From Polynucleobacter sp. 73C-SIWE (GTDB lineage: Bacteria > Pseudomonadota > Gammaproteobacteria > Burkholderiales > Burkholderiaceae), in the NCBI RefSeq assembly GCF_018882465.1, contig NZ_JACVOK010000001.1, forward strand, positions 868,001-932,000: a stretch of 64,000 nucleotides of DNA. Direction: 5' to 3'. The translations under genes were made by a program, and so were the position numbers. Shown one piece after another: positions 39,837 through 48,992 of the stretch (the first letter of the stretch is position 1; the number at the start of each line of letters is the position of its first letter). The notes beneath the pieces are model-generated. The model made no database searches. It was not told the DNA's origin and was given only the letters and a program-made list of their open reading frames with translations.

Positions 39837-41390
39837 CTATTTTGCATGACGCAAGAATTTTTGCCAGCGAATTCCAACAAGACCTAGGGCGCTAAAGTAA
39901 ACAATGGCAGCAGTAGCCAGCCATGCCCCCAGCAGACCAATGCGCGTCCAGGGTTCGGCCTGGAGGGCAATCCAATCATGTGCTCCAGCAGCATAAAAAA
40001 GGACGGCTGAAAAAGGTAGCAAGGCAACAAACAGCTGCCCAAGGTATTTTGCCCAAGCCGAGCTAGGTAGGGCGCCACGCTGATGCAGGCCAACCCATAG
40101 CAGAGCGGCATTGAGGCAGGCACCAGCACCAACAGAGAGGGCTAGGCCTGCATGTCCTAGCCAGGGAACAAAAATGATGTTTGCTAATTGGGTTACGACA
40201 AGAACCAGCAGGCCAATTTTTACTGGGGTGCGTATATCTTGGCGTGAATAAAAACCAGGCGCCAAAATTTTGACCAAAATTAATCCAATCAAACCAACGC
40301 CATAAGCAGCTAATGCGCGTTGCGTCATCAGGACATCTAGTGCATTAAATTTTCCATAGTGATACAAGACTGCCGCAAGTGGTTCGCCGAAAATAAAGAG
40401 CGCAATTGCACAGGGTGTAGCTAATAAGAATGTGAGTTGCAATCCCCAGATTAATAATTCACCGGCGTGCGCTAAATCATTTTTTGCATTGGCCTTACTC
40501 AGACTTGGAAGTAGAACAGTGCCTAAAGCCACACCTAATAAGGCTGTTGGAAACTCCATCAAGCGATCGGCATAGGATAGCCAGGACACACTTCCAGTTT
40601 GTAAGCGTGAGGCAATATTAGTATTAATGATGAGGGATATTTGTGCGACCGATACAGCAAAGACTGCCGGCCCCATCAACTTTAAAACTCGCCTTGCTTC
40701 AGGATTGGCAACAGCAGATTTAACGGCGCCTGGTAATAAACCAATGCGTGGCAAAAGTCCTAGGCGAGAAAGTGCGGGAATCTGAATTGCCAATTGCAAG
40801 AAGCCACCTAAGAGCACGCCAACACTCAAGGCGTAGATTGGTTGCTCCAAATGGGGCGCTAAAAATAGCGCACTTCCAATTAAGGCCAGGTTTAATAAAA
40901 CTGGCGTAAATGCTGGGATCGCGAAACGCTGGAAAGTATTCAAAATTCCAGCCGATAGTGAAACGAGAGAAATCAGCCCGATATAGGGAAACATGATGCG
41001 GGTCATCACAACGCTAGCCTCATAGGCTGGACCACCACTAAACCCGGTGGCAATCACCAGAATGAGCAAGGGTGCGCCAATGACGCCTAGCAATACCGTG
41101 AGCAGTAAAGCCCAAAATAAGAGGGTGGCGACCGCATTAACGAGGATGTGGGCCTGTTTTTGGTCCCCATCCTTGGAGATTTCTCCCAAAATAGGTACAA
41201 AAGCCTGAGAAAAGGCCCCTTCAGCAAATAAACGACGCAGTAAATTGGGGATCCTGAATGCCACATTAAAGGCATCCGTCCACTCTGAGGCCCCGAAACT
41301 ACGGGCAATCAGGGTCTCCCGGAGCAATCCCGTAATGCGGGAGAGCATGGTGAGGGAGCTAACCTTGGCGGCGGCAGAAAGCAGGTTCAT
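39837..41390 (-). CDS. murJ: Lipid II flippase MurJ
   Basis: MurJ flips lipid II across the inner membrane for peptidoglycan synthesis. The 517-residue polytopic protein has about 14 membrane helices. Visible MOP-superfamily features are SSLTMLSRITGLLRETLIARSFG at the N-terminus, DAFNVAFRIPNLLRRLFAEGAFSQAFVPIL with conserved Arg residues, and ASRLQTGSVSWLSYADRLMEFP. It is divergent from rpsT, a neighbour also seen in other proteobacteria. No Shine-Dalgarno is seen; GAAAAT lies 6 bases before the ATG. Confidence 0.95.
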   Translation of the reverse strand: MNLLSAAAKVSSLTMLSRITGLLRETLIARSFGASEWTDAFNVAFRIPNLLRRLFAEGAFSQAFVPILGEISKDGDQKQAHILVNAVATLLFWALLLTVLLGVIGAPLLILVIATGFSGGPAYEASVVMTRIMFPYIGLISLVSLSAGILNTFQRFAIPAFTPVLLNLALIGSALFLAPHLEQPIYALSVGVLLGGFLQLAIQIPALSRLGLLPRIGLLPGAVKSAVANPEARRVLKLMGPAVFAVSVAQISLIINTNIASRLQTGSVSWLSYADRLMEFPTALLGVALGTVLLPSLSKANAKNDLAHAGELLIWGLQLTFLLATPCAIALFIFGEPLAAVLYHYGKFNALDVLMTQRALAAYGVGLIGLILVKILAPGFYSRQDIRTPVKIGLLVLVVTQLANIIFVPWLGHAGLALSVGAGACLNAALLWVGLHQRGALPSSAWAKYLGQLFVALLPFSAVLFYAAGAHDWIALQAEPWTRIGLLGAWLATAAIVYFSALGLVGIRWQKFLRHAK

Positions 41391-41541
41391 GAGCCGATTT
41401 TCACCTATTTATGGGTCGACTGGGCTTTTTTGCCCCTTTAAGGTAAAATCTTGGGTTTTGGCGAGCTTGCTTATGAATCTGGCAAGACCGCAGGATTTTT
41501 AACTAATCGCATTTTGTAATTTATAGAGGCAAGGTTTAAAG

Positions 41542-41808
41542 ATGGCCAATACAGCACAAGCGCGTAAGCGCGCACGCCAGGCAGTAAAACAGAACGAACA
41601 TAACTCCAGTTTGCGTTCAAAGCTACGCACTTCCATCAAGGCAGTTCGTAAGGCTATTGAAACTGGTGATAAAGCGTCTGCAGCGAAAGTATTCGCAGCA
41701 ACTCAAGCAACAATCGACAAGATTGCTGACAAAAAGATTGCTCATAAAAATACTGCAGCTCGTCAGAAGTCACGTTTGTCCGCAGCCATTAAGGCGATGG
41801 CAGCGTAA
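41542..41808 (+). CDS. rpsT: 30S ribosomal protein bS20
   Basis: bS20 binds 16S rRNA and helps 30S assembly. The 88-residue protein is Lys/Arg/Ala-rich and matches the family: [39 protein letters not shown], ending with [22 protein letters not shown] purine-rich ribosome site (GAGGCAAGG) lies upstream of the ATG. The 151-bp gap to murJ should hold its promoter; a GGTAAAAT near 41445 is one -10 candidate. A strong terminator follows. Confidence 0.98.
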   Translation: MANTAQARKRARQAVKQNEHNSSLRSKLRTSIKAVRKAIETGDKASAAKVFAATQATIDKIADKKIAHKNTAARQKSRLSAAIKAMAA

Positions 41809-41851
41809 TACAGTATTAGTTTTAGGCTGGTCGAAGTAATTTCGGCCTAGG

Positions 41852-41877
41852 CCCGCTCCTCATCAGAGCGGGTTTTT
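41852..41877 (+). terminator. Rho-independent terminator after rpsT
   Basis: The stem CCCGCTC (41852-41858) pairs with GAGCGGG (41866-41872) and is followed by five T. It lies about 45 bp after the rpsT stop, between the convergent rpsT and DUF3579 genes. Confidence 0.9.
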
Positions 41878-41881
41878 GTTT

Positions 41882-42196
41882 TTAGGACTGGGTTTGTGGT
41901 TTGGGTTCAAACTCACAGGCTTCTTCGATTGGAAGGTCGTTGTCTTTGGCAAAGTTCATGACAAAGTCAAGCGCCCTTGGATCAAGATCTCCTAGTCTGG
42001 TATCGATAACAACGCATTTCACTTTTGCAATAAGCACTGGTCTGACATAGGGCGAATAAGTGAAGCGAGGGTCTCCAGAATCTCCTGGGGGGCGAAAGCT
42101 AGCCATGACCCCGCACAGACGCTCCGCCCAATCACTGGGCCGAAATGGTTTGCCAGAAGTGGTGATGCCTTGAATGAAAAGCTTTTTGTGGTTCAA
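41882..42196 (-). CDS. DUF3579 family protein
   Basis: Conserved 104-residue betaproteobacterial protein of unknown function; the core FRPSDWAERLCGVMASFRP and PYVRPVLIAKVKCVVIDTRL matches DUF3579 as I remember it. The protein begins MNHKKLFIQGITTSGKPF. The start is a TTG at 42196; no in-frame ATG is available and no Shine-Dalgarno is clear, so start confidence is limited. It is divergent from argF, a neighbourhood recurring in Burkholderiales, but no mechanistic link to arginine synthesis is known. Confidence 0.82.
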   Translation of the reverse strand: MNHKKLFIQGITTSGKPFRPSDWAERLCGVMASFRPPGDSGDPRFTYSPYVRPVLIAKVKCVVIDTRLGDLDPRALDFVMNFAKDNDLPIEEACEFEPKPQTQS

Positions 42197-42315
42197 GTTC
42201 GCGTCAAGAAGGTGGTGGGAATCAATATTACTAAGCCCTCTAGCTTAACAGCCTGAGTTGGCCGTAAGATGACTTTAGGTTCTATTTTCGTGCAGTCGAA
42301 TGTTTTAAGAAAAAA

Positions 42316-43296
42316 ATGCAAGCCAAAACTTTAGTAGAAAGCTCAACTATGACATCTCTGGCAAAGCCTCAAGTGCCCGGTCAGGTCAAGCACTATCTGC
42401 AGTTTTCTGACCTTACCCGCGAAGAATATGACTACCTGCTGAAAAGAGCGGCATGGCTCAAGTCGAAGTTCAAGAGTTACGAAACTTGGCACCCTCTTCA
42501 TGACCGCACATTGGCCATGATTTTTGAGAAGCATTCCACACGTACCCGTCTTTCTTTTGAGGCGGGCATACATCAGCTTGGCGGGCATGCCGTATACCTC
42601 AATACCCGTGATACCCAGTTAGGTCGTGGCGAGCCTGTAGAAGACGCGGCACAAGTGATTTCAAGGATGACGGACATCATTATGATTCGCACCTTCGGCC
42701 AAGACATCATTGAGCGTTTTGCCTCCAAATCCAGAGTGCCAGTGATTAATGGCCTTACCAATGAATATCATCCCTGCCAAGTATTGGCAGATATCTTTAC
42801 GCTGGTAGAAGCTCGCGGCTCAATCCAAGGTAAGACAGTTGCTTGGGTTGGAGATGCTAATAATATGGCTTACACCTGGATTCAGGCTGCCGAGTGTTTG
42901 GATTTTCAGATTCGCTTCTCAGCGCCCGAAGGTTATCAGTTAGACGCATCTCGTTTAACCAAGGCAGCGGCAAAACACCTCACAATTTGTACTGACCCAA
43001 AAGATGCGTGCAAGGGCGCAGACATGGTCACTACCGATGTTTGGACCAGCATGGGCTATGAAGCTGAAAACACTTCACGCATGAATGCTTTCCAAGATTG
43101 GATGGTCGATGAAGAATTAATGTCACTAGCAAAGTCGGACGCATTATTTATGCATTGTTTGCCAGCGCATCGTGGTGAAGAGGTTTCTACGGGTGTGATT
43201 GATGGTCCGCAAAGTATTGTTTGGGAAGAAGCAGAAAATCGCTTACATGTGCAGAAGGCCTTGATGGAGTATTTGCTCTGTGGCCGCTTGGACTAA
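42316..43296 (+). CDS. argF: Ornithine carbamoyltransferase
   Basis: ArgF joins carbamoyl phosphate to ornithine to make citrulline. The assigned 326-residue protein has the carbamoyl-phosphate loop STRTRLSFE (about residues 75-83), the HPCQVLAD motif and the ornithine-site HCLPAHRGEE near the C-terminus. A second in-frame ATG at 42349 would remove 11 non-conserved residues; neither start has a strong ribosome site. argG follows 62 bp downstream. argF and argG catalyse consecutive arginine steps and may form one unit; argH is not in the window. Confidence 0.97.
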   Translation: MQAKTLVESSTMTSLAKPQVPGQVKHYLQFSDLTREEYDYLLKRAAWLKSKFKSYETWHPLHDRTLAMIFEKHSTRTRLSFEAGIHQLGGHAVYLNTRDTQLGRGEPVEDAAQVISRMTDIIMIRTFGQDIIERFASKSRVPVINGLTNEYHPCQVLADIFTLVEARGSIQGKTVAWVGDANNMAYTWIQAAECLDFQIRFSAPEGYQLDASRLTKAAAKHLTICTDPKDACKGADMVTTDVWTSMGYEAENTSRMNAFQDWMVDEELMSLAKSDALFMHCLPAHRGEEVSTGVIDGPQSIVWEEAENRLHVQKALMEYLLCGRLD

Positions 43297-43358
43297 TACT
43301 ATATTTTAGTAATTTATATTCGTTGTTTATTAATTAATTTTTGATTGAATAAAAAATC

Positions 43359-44591
43359 ATGTCTGATATTAAAAAAGCCGTACTAGCCTATTCCGGTGGA
43401 CTCGATACTAGTGTGATCTTGAAATGGCTTCAAGACACTTATGGTTGTGAGATTGTTACCTTTACTGCTGACCTCGGCCAGGGTGAAGAGCTAGAGCCAG
43501 CACGTGCAAAAGCATTGCAATTCGGTATCAAGCCAGAAAATATTTTTATTGATGACTTGCGTGAAGAGTTTGTTCGCGACTTTGTATTTCCAATGTTCCG
43601 CGCCAATACGATTTACGAAGGCGAATACCTCTTAGGCACCTCGATCGCTCGCCCATTAATTGCCAAGCGTCAAATTGAAATTGCTCGTTTGACCGGTGCG
43701 GATGCTGTATCCCATGGTGCTACTGGCAAAGGCAATGACCAGGTACGCTTTGAGTTGGGTTACTACGCACTTGAGCCAGGAATTAAAGTGATTGCACCAT
43801 GGCGCGAATGGGATCTCCTCTCACGCGAGAAGTTGATGGCTTACGCAGAAAAGCATGGCATCCCAGTTGAGATGAAACACAAGCAGGGTGGTTCACCATA
43901 CTCGATGGATGCCAATCTCTTACATATCAGTTATGAAGGTCGCCATTTAGAGAATCCAAACGCAGAGGCAGAAGAGTCTATGTGGCGTTGGACGGTTTCT
44001 CCTGAAAAGGCTCCAGACACTCCTGAAGTTATTGAGATCGAATTTAAAGCCGGTGATCCTGTTGCGATTAATGGCAAAGCCTATAAGCCACATGAGTTAT
44101 TGGCTGAGCTCAATCGTATTGGTGGCATGCATGGCATTGGCCGTCTTGATTTGGTAGAAAACCGTTTCGTTGGCATGAAGAGTCGTGGTTGCTATGAGAC
44201 TCCAGGTGGCACAATTCTTCTCAAAGCACACCGTGGCATTGAAAGTATTACGCTCGATCGCGAAGTGGCTCATTTAAAGGATGACTTGATGCCACGCTAC
44301 GCTAGCTTGATTTACAACGGCTTGTGGTGGGCACCAGAGCGTGTTGCTTTGCAAACTCTGATTGACCATACCCAGCAGATGGTGAATGGCGTTGTACGCT
44401 TAAAACTCTATAAGGGTTCTGTATCCGTAATCTCACGTGATTCTGCAAATACCTTGTTTGATCAAAACATCGCGACCTTTGATGATGATGGTGGCGCCTA
44501 TAACCAGGCTGATGCTGGTGGGTTTATCAAACTCAATGCCTTGCGTATGCGAATTGCTGAGACAGCAAAACGGAAGCGTGCAAAGAAGTAA
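43359..44591 (+). CDS. argG: Argininosuccinate synthase
   Basis: ArgG condenses citrulline with aspartate using ATP. The 410-residue protein has the PP-motif AYSGGLDTS (residues 9-17). It also carries [40 protein letters not shown]-like [15 protein letters not shown], and [21 protein letters not shown]. The 62-bp spacer after argF is AT-rich and may contain a secondary promoter, but no clear ribosome site is seen. It precedes ppnP by 30 bp. Confidence 0.98.
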   Translation: MSDIKKAVLAYSGGLDTSVILKWLQDTYGCEIVTFTADLGQGEELEPARAKALQFGIKPENIFIDDLREEFVRDFVFPMFRANTIYEGEYLLGTSIARPLIAKRQIEIARLTGADAVSHGATGKGNDQVRFELGYYALEPGIKVIAPWREWDLLSREKLMAYAEKHGIPVEMKHKQGGSPYSMDANLLHISYEGRHLENPNAEAEESMWRWTVSPEKAPDTPEVIEIEFKAGDPVAINGKAYKPHELLAELNRIGGMHGIGRLDLVENRFVGMKSRGCYETPGGTILLKAHRGIESITLDREVAHLKDDLMPRYASLIYNGLWWAPERVALQTLIDHTQQMVNGVVRLKLYKGSVSVISRDSANTLFDQNIATFDDDGGAYNQADAGGFIKLNALRMRIAETAKRKRAKK

Positions 44592-44621
44592 TTCGTAATA
44601 ATCAGATGAGAAAGAACCAAG

Positions 44622-44927
44622 ATGCAATTTGATCAAGTTTCAGTAGGCAAAAAAGCCAATGTATTTTTTGATGGTAAGTGTGTATCGCACACCGTGACTC
44701 TGCCCAATGGCGTGCGTAAGTCGGTTGGCGTTGTGTTGCCAAGCACCTTGCGTTTTGACCTCAGCACTAGAGAAGTAATGGAAGTAGTTGATGGCACTGC
44801 TTTTGTGAGCATTAATGGTGCTCCAGAGCAAGAGTTCAAAGTCGGTCAAAGCTGGGAAGTAGAGAAGGGTGGCTACTTCATTATCAGAGCTGAGCAGCCA
44901 GTGCACTATGTATGTCACTTCGAATAA
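44622..44927 (+). CDS. ppnP: Pyrimidine/purine nucleoside phosphorylase PpnP
   Basis: PpnP (YaiE/DUF1255) is a small cupin-fold enzyme that phosphorolyses several nucleosides. The 101-residue length and motifs fit: VSVGKKANVFFDGKCVSHTV, then SVGVVLPSTLRFDLSTREVMEVVDG and the terminal VEKGGYFIIRAEQPVHYVCHFE. A purine-rich ribosome site (GAGAAAGAA) precedes the ATG. It is 30 bp after argG and followed by a strong terminator, so it is probably the last gene of argF-argG-ppnP. No functional link to arginine is obvious. Confidence 0.92.
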   Translation: MQFDQVSVGKKANVFFDGKCVSHTVTLPNGVRKSVGVVLPSTLRFDLSTREVMEVVDGTAFVSINGAPEQEFKVGQSWEVEKGGYFIIRAEQPVHYVCHFE

Positions 44928-44947
44928 ATAGTTCGCCCTACTAAAGT

Positions 44948-44976
44948 AAAACGCAGACCAAGGTCTGCGTTTTTTA
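44948..44976 (+). terminator. Rho-independent terminator after ppnP
   Basis: ACGCAGAC pairs with GTCTGCGT around the loop CAAG, flanked by A and T tracts that extend the stem. It can act on the plus strand for ppnP, and the A-tract also makes it usable on the minus strand after the convergent DUF192 gene. Confidence 0.9.
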
Positions 44977-44998
44977 TTTCCGGTAGAGAATGTAGCTA

Positions 44999-45460
44999 TT
45001 ATTTCTTGGGTAGTCCGCTAATTACAGACCCAGGGCCAATAACCCGTTCAGAGAACCATTGTTTATTCATCTCTAGCGCGTAACGCACTGCAGCTTTAGG
45101 ACAGTGGTTATTCGTTGTTCCGGCTTGCATCTCTTCAATATTCACAATCTTGCCATCGTCTGCAATGAATGCAATCGCGAGGGGGATCTTGGTGTTAAAC
45201 ATCCAAAAGCAGTGCCCAGCCTTTTCTTCAAACACAAAGAGCATTCCAGAATTCATTGGCATGCTGGTGCGATTCATTAAACCAATCTGTCTTTTTTCTG
45301 GGGTATCGGCTAGCTCTGCTTGAATGCGGTAGATCCCGGTCTTTAGTTCAACTGTTGGCAAGCTAGTATTTACTTGCGCGAAGGCCAGGCTTGAACTGAC
45401 CAAAAGGGCGCAAGGAATCAGATGGCGAAAAATATTGATTGATATATGCATGTAGCGCAT
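44999..45460 (-). CDS. DUF192 family exported protein
   Basis: Small exported protein of unknown function. The 153-residue form starts MRYMHISINIFRHLIPCALL, a signal peptide with predicted cleavage after AFA before QVNTS. The mature part has the DUF192 core RQIGLMNRTSMPMNSGMLFVFEEKAGHCFWMFNTKIPLAIAFI. A longer start at 45502 lies inside the cspA terminator and is unlikely; an ATG at 45451 (MHISIN) is the alternative. It is downstream of cspA but separated by that terminator, and convergent with ppnP. Confidence 0.87.
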   Translation of the reverse strand: MRYMHISINIFRHLIPCALLVSSSLAFAQVNTSLPTVELKTGIYRIQAELADTPEKRQIGLMNRTSMPMNSGMLFVFEEKAGHCFWMFNTKIPLAIAFIADDGKIVNIEEMQAGTTNNHCPKAAVRYALEMNKQWFSERVIGPGSVISGLPKK

Positions 45461-45483
45461 TTTAAGTGAGTAAATTTCAGACG

Positions 45484-45515
45484 AAAAAAAACCCAGGAAC
45501 AAGTCCTGGGTTTTA
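45484..45515 (-). terminator. Rho-independent terminator after cspA
   Basis: The stem ACCCAGGA (45491-45498) pairs with TCCTGGGT (45504-45511), with a following T-run on the minus strand (the A-tract 45484-45490). It lies about 20 bp after the cspA stop and just upstream of the DUF192 gene. Confidence 0.88.
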
Positions 45516-45533
45516 GTAATGATCTAAAGCAGA

Positions 45534-45737
45534 TTAAGCTGCTTGGATATTAGTAGCTTGCTTGCCTTTAGGGCCTTGGGTAATGTCAAACGTTACCTTT
45601 TGGTTTTCCTTAAGGGTTTTGAACCCAGGCATAGTAATTGCGCTGAAATGCGCGAACAACTCTTCTTCACCATCATCAGGTTTGATAAAGCCAAAACCTT
45701 TTGCATCATTGAACCACTTAACAATTCCGGTCGCCAT
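45534..45737 (-). CDS. cspA: Cold-shock family protein
   Basis: CspA-type proteins are small single-stranded nucleic-acid binding OB folds that melt mRNA structures. The 67-residue protein has RNP1 (KGFGFI, residues 13-18) and an RNP2-like LFAHFS (27-32), where most homologues have VFVHFS. It starts [15 protein letters not shown]. The ribosome site GGAG lies about 8 bases upstream. Whether expression is cold-induced or constitutive cannot be told; the leader is about 100 bases. cspA is used as a generic family symbol. Confidence 0.95.
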   Translation of the reverse strand: MATGIVKWFNDAKGFGFIKPDDGEEELFAHFSAITMPGFKTLKENQKVTFDITQGPKGKQATNIQAA

Positions 45738-45847
45738 GCGAACTCCATTACATAAACTTAAAACAACCGTGATGAGGGTAAATACTTTTTAATCAGTCTC
45801 GCTCCACAACACGCCTAAATAGAACCTCTTTTGAAGCCTACCCCCCG

Positions 45848-45876
45848 ATTGTTTGCCCTTTTTGTAGGGGTGTCAA
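45848..45876 (-). promoter_or_regulatory. Sigma70-type promoter of cspA
   Basis: On the minus strand a perfect TTGACA (45871-45876) and AACAAT (45848-45853) are separated by exactly 17 bp. The expected start near 45841 gives a 5' leader of about 104 bases before cspA, in the size range of cold-shock mRNA leaders. Confidence 0.7.
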
Positions 45877-46010
45877 GGAGTTATATTCACTTACCCCCTA
45901 GTAAATACCCCTTTTTTTACTGAAAAATGCCCCAATATGGGTTTAACAGGTCAATTTTGCAGGTTTTTAGCAACAAGACCCTAGTAAATTAAAGTTTGAA
46001 TATCTGTGTT

Positions 46011-46016
46011 TAGAAT
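46011..46016 (+). promoter_or_regulatory. Putative clpS -10 box (TAGAAT)
   Basis: TAGAAT ends 7 bases before the ATG at 46024, with no Shine-Dalgarno, consistent with a leaderless transcript starting at or near MSRPPKNP. Earlier in-frame GTG (46006) and ATG (46015) codons would overlap or precede this hexamer. Confidence 0.4.
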
Positions 46017-46023
46017 GTTTCTC

Positions 46024-46371
46024 ATGAGCCGTCCACCAAAAAACCCTACTACTGGCGTACCAATGAATCCCTATATTGAGGACACCATTCTTCTCGAAAA
46101 GCAGGCCGAGAAGGTTAAGGCGCCCTCAATGTATAAAGTTTTACTATTGAATGACGATTACACGCCAATGGAATTTGTGGTGATGGTGATTCAGGAGTAT
46201 TTTAATAAGGATCATGAAACTGCTACACGCATCATGTTGCAAGTTCATTTAGTTGGCAAAGGTGTTTGCGGGATATTTACTCGCGATGTTGCTGCCACAA
46301 AGGTGCATCAAGTTATCGAACTCTCGCGTGAAGCGGGCCACCCACTACAGTGCACTATGGAGGAAGCATGA
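46024..46371 (+). CDS. clpS: ATP-dependent Clp protease adaptor ClpS
   Basis: ClpS delivers N-degron substrates to ClpAP. The 115-residue protein has a flexible N-terminal arm ([20 protein letters not shown]) and the core [23 protein letters not shown], where the NDDYTPM residues form the N-degron pocket. It ends with [28 protein letters not shown] chose the ATG at 46024; ATG 46015 and GTG 46006 are possible. It overlaps clpA by 4 bases (ATGA), and the clpA Shine-Dalgarno is inside its last codons. Confidence 0.94.
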   Translation: MSRPPKNPTTGVPMNPYIEDTILLEKQAEKVKAPSMYKVLLLNDDYTPMEFVVMVIQEYFNKDHETATRIMLQVHLVGKGVCGIFTRDVAATKVHQVIELSREAGHPLQCTMEEA

Positions 46372-48674
46372 TTGCCCAAGAATTAGAAGTTAGTTTGCAT
46401 ATGGCGTTTGTTGACGCGAGGGCATCACGACACGAGTTCATTACGGTTGAACATTTGTTGGCCGCGCTCTTGGATAATGCAACCGCGGTCGAGGTTCTTA
46501 AGGCCTGCGCGGTCAATATCGCCGAGCTGCGTGCACAACTGAAAAACTTTATCAATGACAACACTCCAGTTGTGCCGGGTAATGATGAGGTTGATACACA
46601 GCCTACGCTTGGATTTCAGCGTGTGATTCAACGCGCAATCATGCATGTGCAATCAACCTCGAATGGTAAGAAAGAAGTCACTGGCGCAAATGTCTTGGTT
46701 GCTATCTTCGGCGAAAAAGATTCACATGCAGTCTATTTCTTGCAGCAGCAAGGCGTGACCCGATTGGATGTAGTGAACTTTATTAGTCATGGCGTTCGTA
46801 AAGATCAAACCGAGCATGTAAAGCCTGCAGATGCCGCTCAAGAAACAGAAGAGGCTGCCTCCTCTGGTAAAGAGAGTCCGCTGGATCAGTACACACAAAA
46901 TCTCAATGCACTAGCTCGCCAAGGCAAGATTGATCCGCTCATTGGGCGTGAAAGCGAAGTAGAGCGCGTAATTCAGGTCCTTTGCCGTCGCCGTAAGAAC
47001 AACCCACTATTGGTTGGTGAGGCCGGTGTTGGTAAAACCGCCATTGCAGAGGGCTTGGCTTGGCGCATCGTAAAGGGTGACGTACCTGACATCTTGGCTA
47101 ATGCAACTGTCTATTCCTTAGATATGGGTGCCCTGCTTGCTGGTACTAAATATCGGGGTGACTTTGAGCAACGCTTAAAGAGTGTTCTCAAATCCCTGAA
47201 GGATCATGCTCATGGCGTTTTATTCATCGATGAAATTCATACGCTGATTGGTGCGGGTGCCGCATCAGGTGGAACTTTGGATGCTAGCAATCTTTTAAAA
47301 CCTGCCTTATCCAATGGTCAACTGAAGTGCATTGGCGCAACAACCTTTACTGAGTATCGCGGCATCTTTGAAAAAGACGCTGCTTTGTCACGCCGCTTTC
47401 AAAAAGTGGATGTCGTTGAGCCAACCGTGGATCAGACAGTACAAATCTTGCGAGGCCTCAAGTCTCGTTTTGAAGAGCATCATAGTGTGAAGTATGCTGC
47501 TGGGGCCTTGGTGGCTGCAGCAGAGCTTTCTGCGCGCTATATTAACGATCGCCATTTACCGGATAAAGCAATCGATGTGATTGACGAGGCTGGTGCTGCT
47601 CAACGTATTTTGCCGAAGTCTAAACAGAAGAAAACGATCGGTCGTCCAGAGATCGAAGAGATTGTTGCGAAGATTGCACGTATACCACCGCAGTCCGTTA
47701 CGGTCGATGACCGTAGCAAATTACAAACCTTGGATCGCGATATTAAGAGTGTGGTCTTCGGCCAAGATCCCGCAATCGAAGCACTCGCTAGCGCCATTAA
47801 GATGACACGTGCCGGTCTAGGCAAGATCGATCGTCCAATTGGTTCATTTTTATTTTCCGGCCCAACGGGTGTTGGTAAGACTGAAGTTGCAAAGCAGCTC
47901 GCCTATATCTTAGGTATTGAGTTGCTTCGCTTTGATATGTCAGAGTACATGGAGCGTCATGCGGTCAGCCGTTTGATTGGCGCGCCTCCAGGGTATGTTG
48001 GCTTTGATCAGGGCGGCTTGCTGACTGAGGCTGTAAACAAGAAGCCACATTGCGTGCTTTTACTAGATGAGATTGAAAAAGCCCATCCGGATATTTTCAA
48101 TATCCTCTTGCAGGTAATGGACCACGGCACTTTAACGGACAACAATGGTCGCAAGACGGATTTCCGTAATGTCATCATCATCATGACGACCAACGCTGGC
48201 GCTGAAGCGATGCAGAAATCGACCATCGGCTTTACTAATGCACGCGAGTCTGGTGATGAGATGGCGGACATTAAGAAGTTCTTCACCCCAGAGTTCCGTA
48301 ACCGTTTGGATGCCATCGTTTCCTTTAAGGCCCTTGATGAAACCATCATCATGCGGGTGGTTGATAAGTTCTTAATGCAGTTGGAAGAACAGTTGCATGA
48401 GAAGAAGGTTGACGCCACATTCAGCTCAGCATTGCGTGCTCATCTGGCCAAACACGGATTTGATCCATTAATGGGTGCTCGTCCTATGCAGCGCATCATT
48501 CAAGATACTGTACGCAAGGCGCTTGCTGATGAGTTGCTCTTTGGTAAGTTGGCGCAGGGTGGCCATGTAGATGTTGATATTGATGCTGATGGCAAAGTGC
48601 AATTGAACTTTGAGGCCCCCGCGCTTCCCGGAAAGACTGCAAAAGTAGATGTAGTTCCTGCAGAAGAAATTTAA
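46368..48674 (+). CDS. clpA: ATP-dependent Clp protease ATP-binding subunit ClpA
   Basis: ClpA is the double-ring AAA+ unfoldase that feeds ClpP. I chose the ATG at 46368 ([14 protein letters not shown], 768 residues), which has GGAGGA four bases upstream and overlaps the clpS stop. The N-domain occupies about residues 1-140. D1 has Walker A GEAGVGKT near 218, and D2 has GPTGVGKT near 498. [28 protein letters not shown] is the D2 Walker B block. The C-terminal [20 protein letters not shown] region is also typical. clpP is not in the window. Confidence 0.97.
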   Translation: MIAQELEVSLHMAFVDARASRHEFITVEHLLAALLDNATAVEVLKACAVNIAELRAQLKNFINDNTPVVPGNDEVDTQPTLGFQRVIQRAIMHVQSTSNGKKEVTGANVLVAIFGEKDSHAVYFLQQQGVTRLDVVNFISHGVRKDQTEHVKPADAAQETEEAASSGKESPLDQYTQNLNALARQGKIDPLIGRESEVERVIQVLCRRRKNNPLLVGEAGVGKTAIAEGLAWRIVKGDVPDILANATVYSLDMGALLAGTKYRGDFEQRLKSVLKSLKDHAHGVLFIDEIHTLIGAGAASGGTLDASNLLKPALSNGQLKCIGATTFTEYRGIFEKDAALSRRFQKVDVVEPTVDQTVQILRGLKSRFEEHHSVKYAAGALVAAAELSARYINDRHLPDKAIDVIDEAGAAQRILPKSKQKKTIGRPEIEEIVAKIARIPPQSVTVDDRSKLQTLDRDIKSVVFGQDPAIEALASAIKMTRAGLGKIDRPIGSFLFSGPTGVGKTEVAKQLAYILGIELLRFDMSEYMERHAVSRLIGAPPGYVGFDQGGLLTEAVNKKPHCVLLLDEIEKAHPDIFNILLQVMDHGTLTDNNGRKTDFRNVIIIMTTNAGAEAMQKSTIGFTNARESGDEMADIKKFFTPEFRNRLDAIVSFKALDETIIMRVVDKFLMQLEEQLHEKKVDATFSSALRAHLAKHGFDPLMGARPMQRIIQDTVRKALADELLFGKLAQGGHVDVDIDADGKVQLNFEAPALPGKTAKVDVVPAEEI

Positions 48675-48699
48675 ATTCACATAATAAGAAAAGGAAAAC

Positions 48700-48933
48700 A
48701 TGTCCCATCACGATAAATTGCTGGATGCTTTTGAGGTTTATAAAGCTGAGCATGAAAAGTTTGAAGGTAAAGGAATTAAAGCTTCCGCTACTCGTGCTCG
48801 TAAGGCCTTGCAGGAAATTGCAGGCTCTTGTAAAGAGCGTCGTAAAGAAATTTCTGCTGAGAAGGAGTCTCGAGAAGGCGCCGGTGCTGGCATGTCGCAA
48901 GATGCAGCACGCAAAGCGCATATTCGTAAGTAA
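48700..48933 (+). CDS. Small basic protein, histone H1-like (Hc1-like) candidate
   Basis: The 77-residue ORF has a good ribosome site (AAGGAAAAC) just before its ATG and lies 25 bp after clpA, followed by a strong terminator, so it looks real and probably cotranscribed with clpS-clpA. It is Lys/Arg/Glu/Ala-rich and predicted helical. The central region, with KASATRARKAL and KERRKEISAEKES, resembles the N-terminal domain of bacterial histone-like Hc1 proteins as I remember them. It lacks the long Lys/Ala/Pro tail of chlamydial Hc1. The Hc1 assignment is inference; otherwise a conserved hypothetical. Confidence 0.65.
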   Translation: MSHHDKLLDAFEVYKAEHEKFEGKGIKASATRARKALQEIAGSCKERRKEISAEKESREGAGAGMSQDAARKAHIRK

Positions 48934-48950
48934 GTGAAGTTACTGAAATA

Positions 48951-48976
48951 AAAAGCCACCTGAGGGTGGCTTTTTT
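48951..48976 (+). terminator. Terminator between the small basic gene and dut (bidirectional)
   Basis: AAAAGCCACC (48951-48960) pairs with GGTGGCTTTT (48965-48974) across a 4-base loop, followed by more T. A and T tracts on both sides let it work for the plus-strand gene and the convergent dut. Confidence 0.9.
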
Positions 48977-48992
48977 ATTGAGGCTTGGTAGC

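Noticed and set aside
41420-41440. GGGC-T6-GCCC inverted repeat upstream of rpsT
   Set aside because: Only a 4-bp stem; too weak to call a terminator or operator.
45930-45939. CCCCAATATG upstream of clpS, similar to the grpE heat-shock -10 element
   Set aside because: No CTTGAAA-like element is present at the right distance upstream, so a sigma32 promoter for clpS-clpA is not supported.
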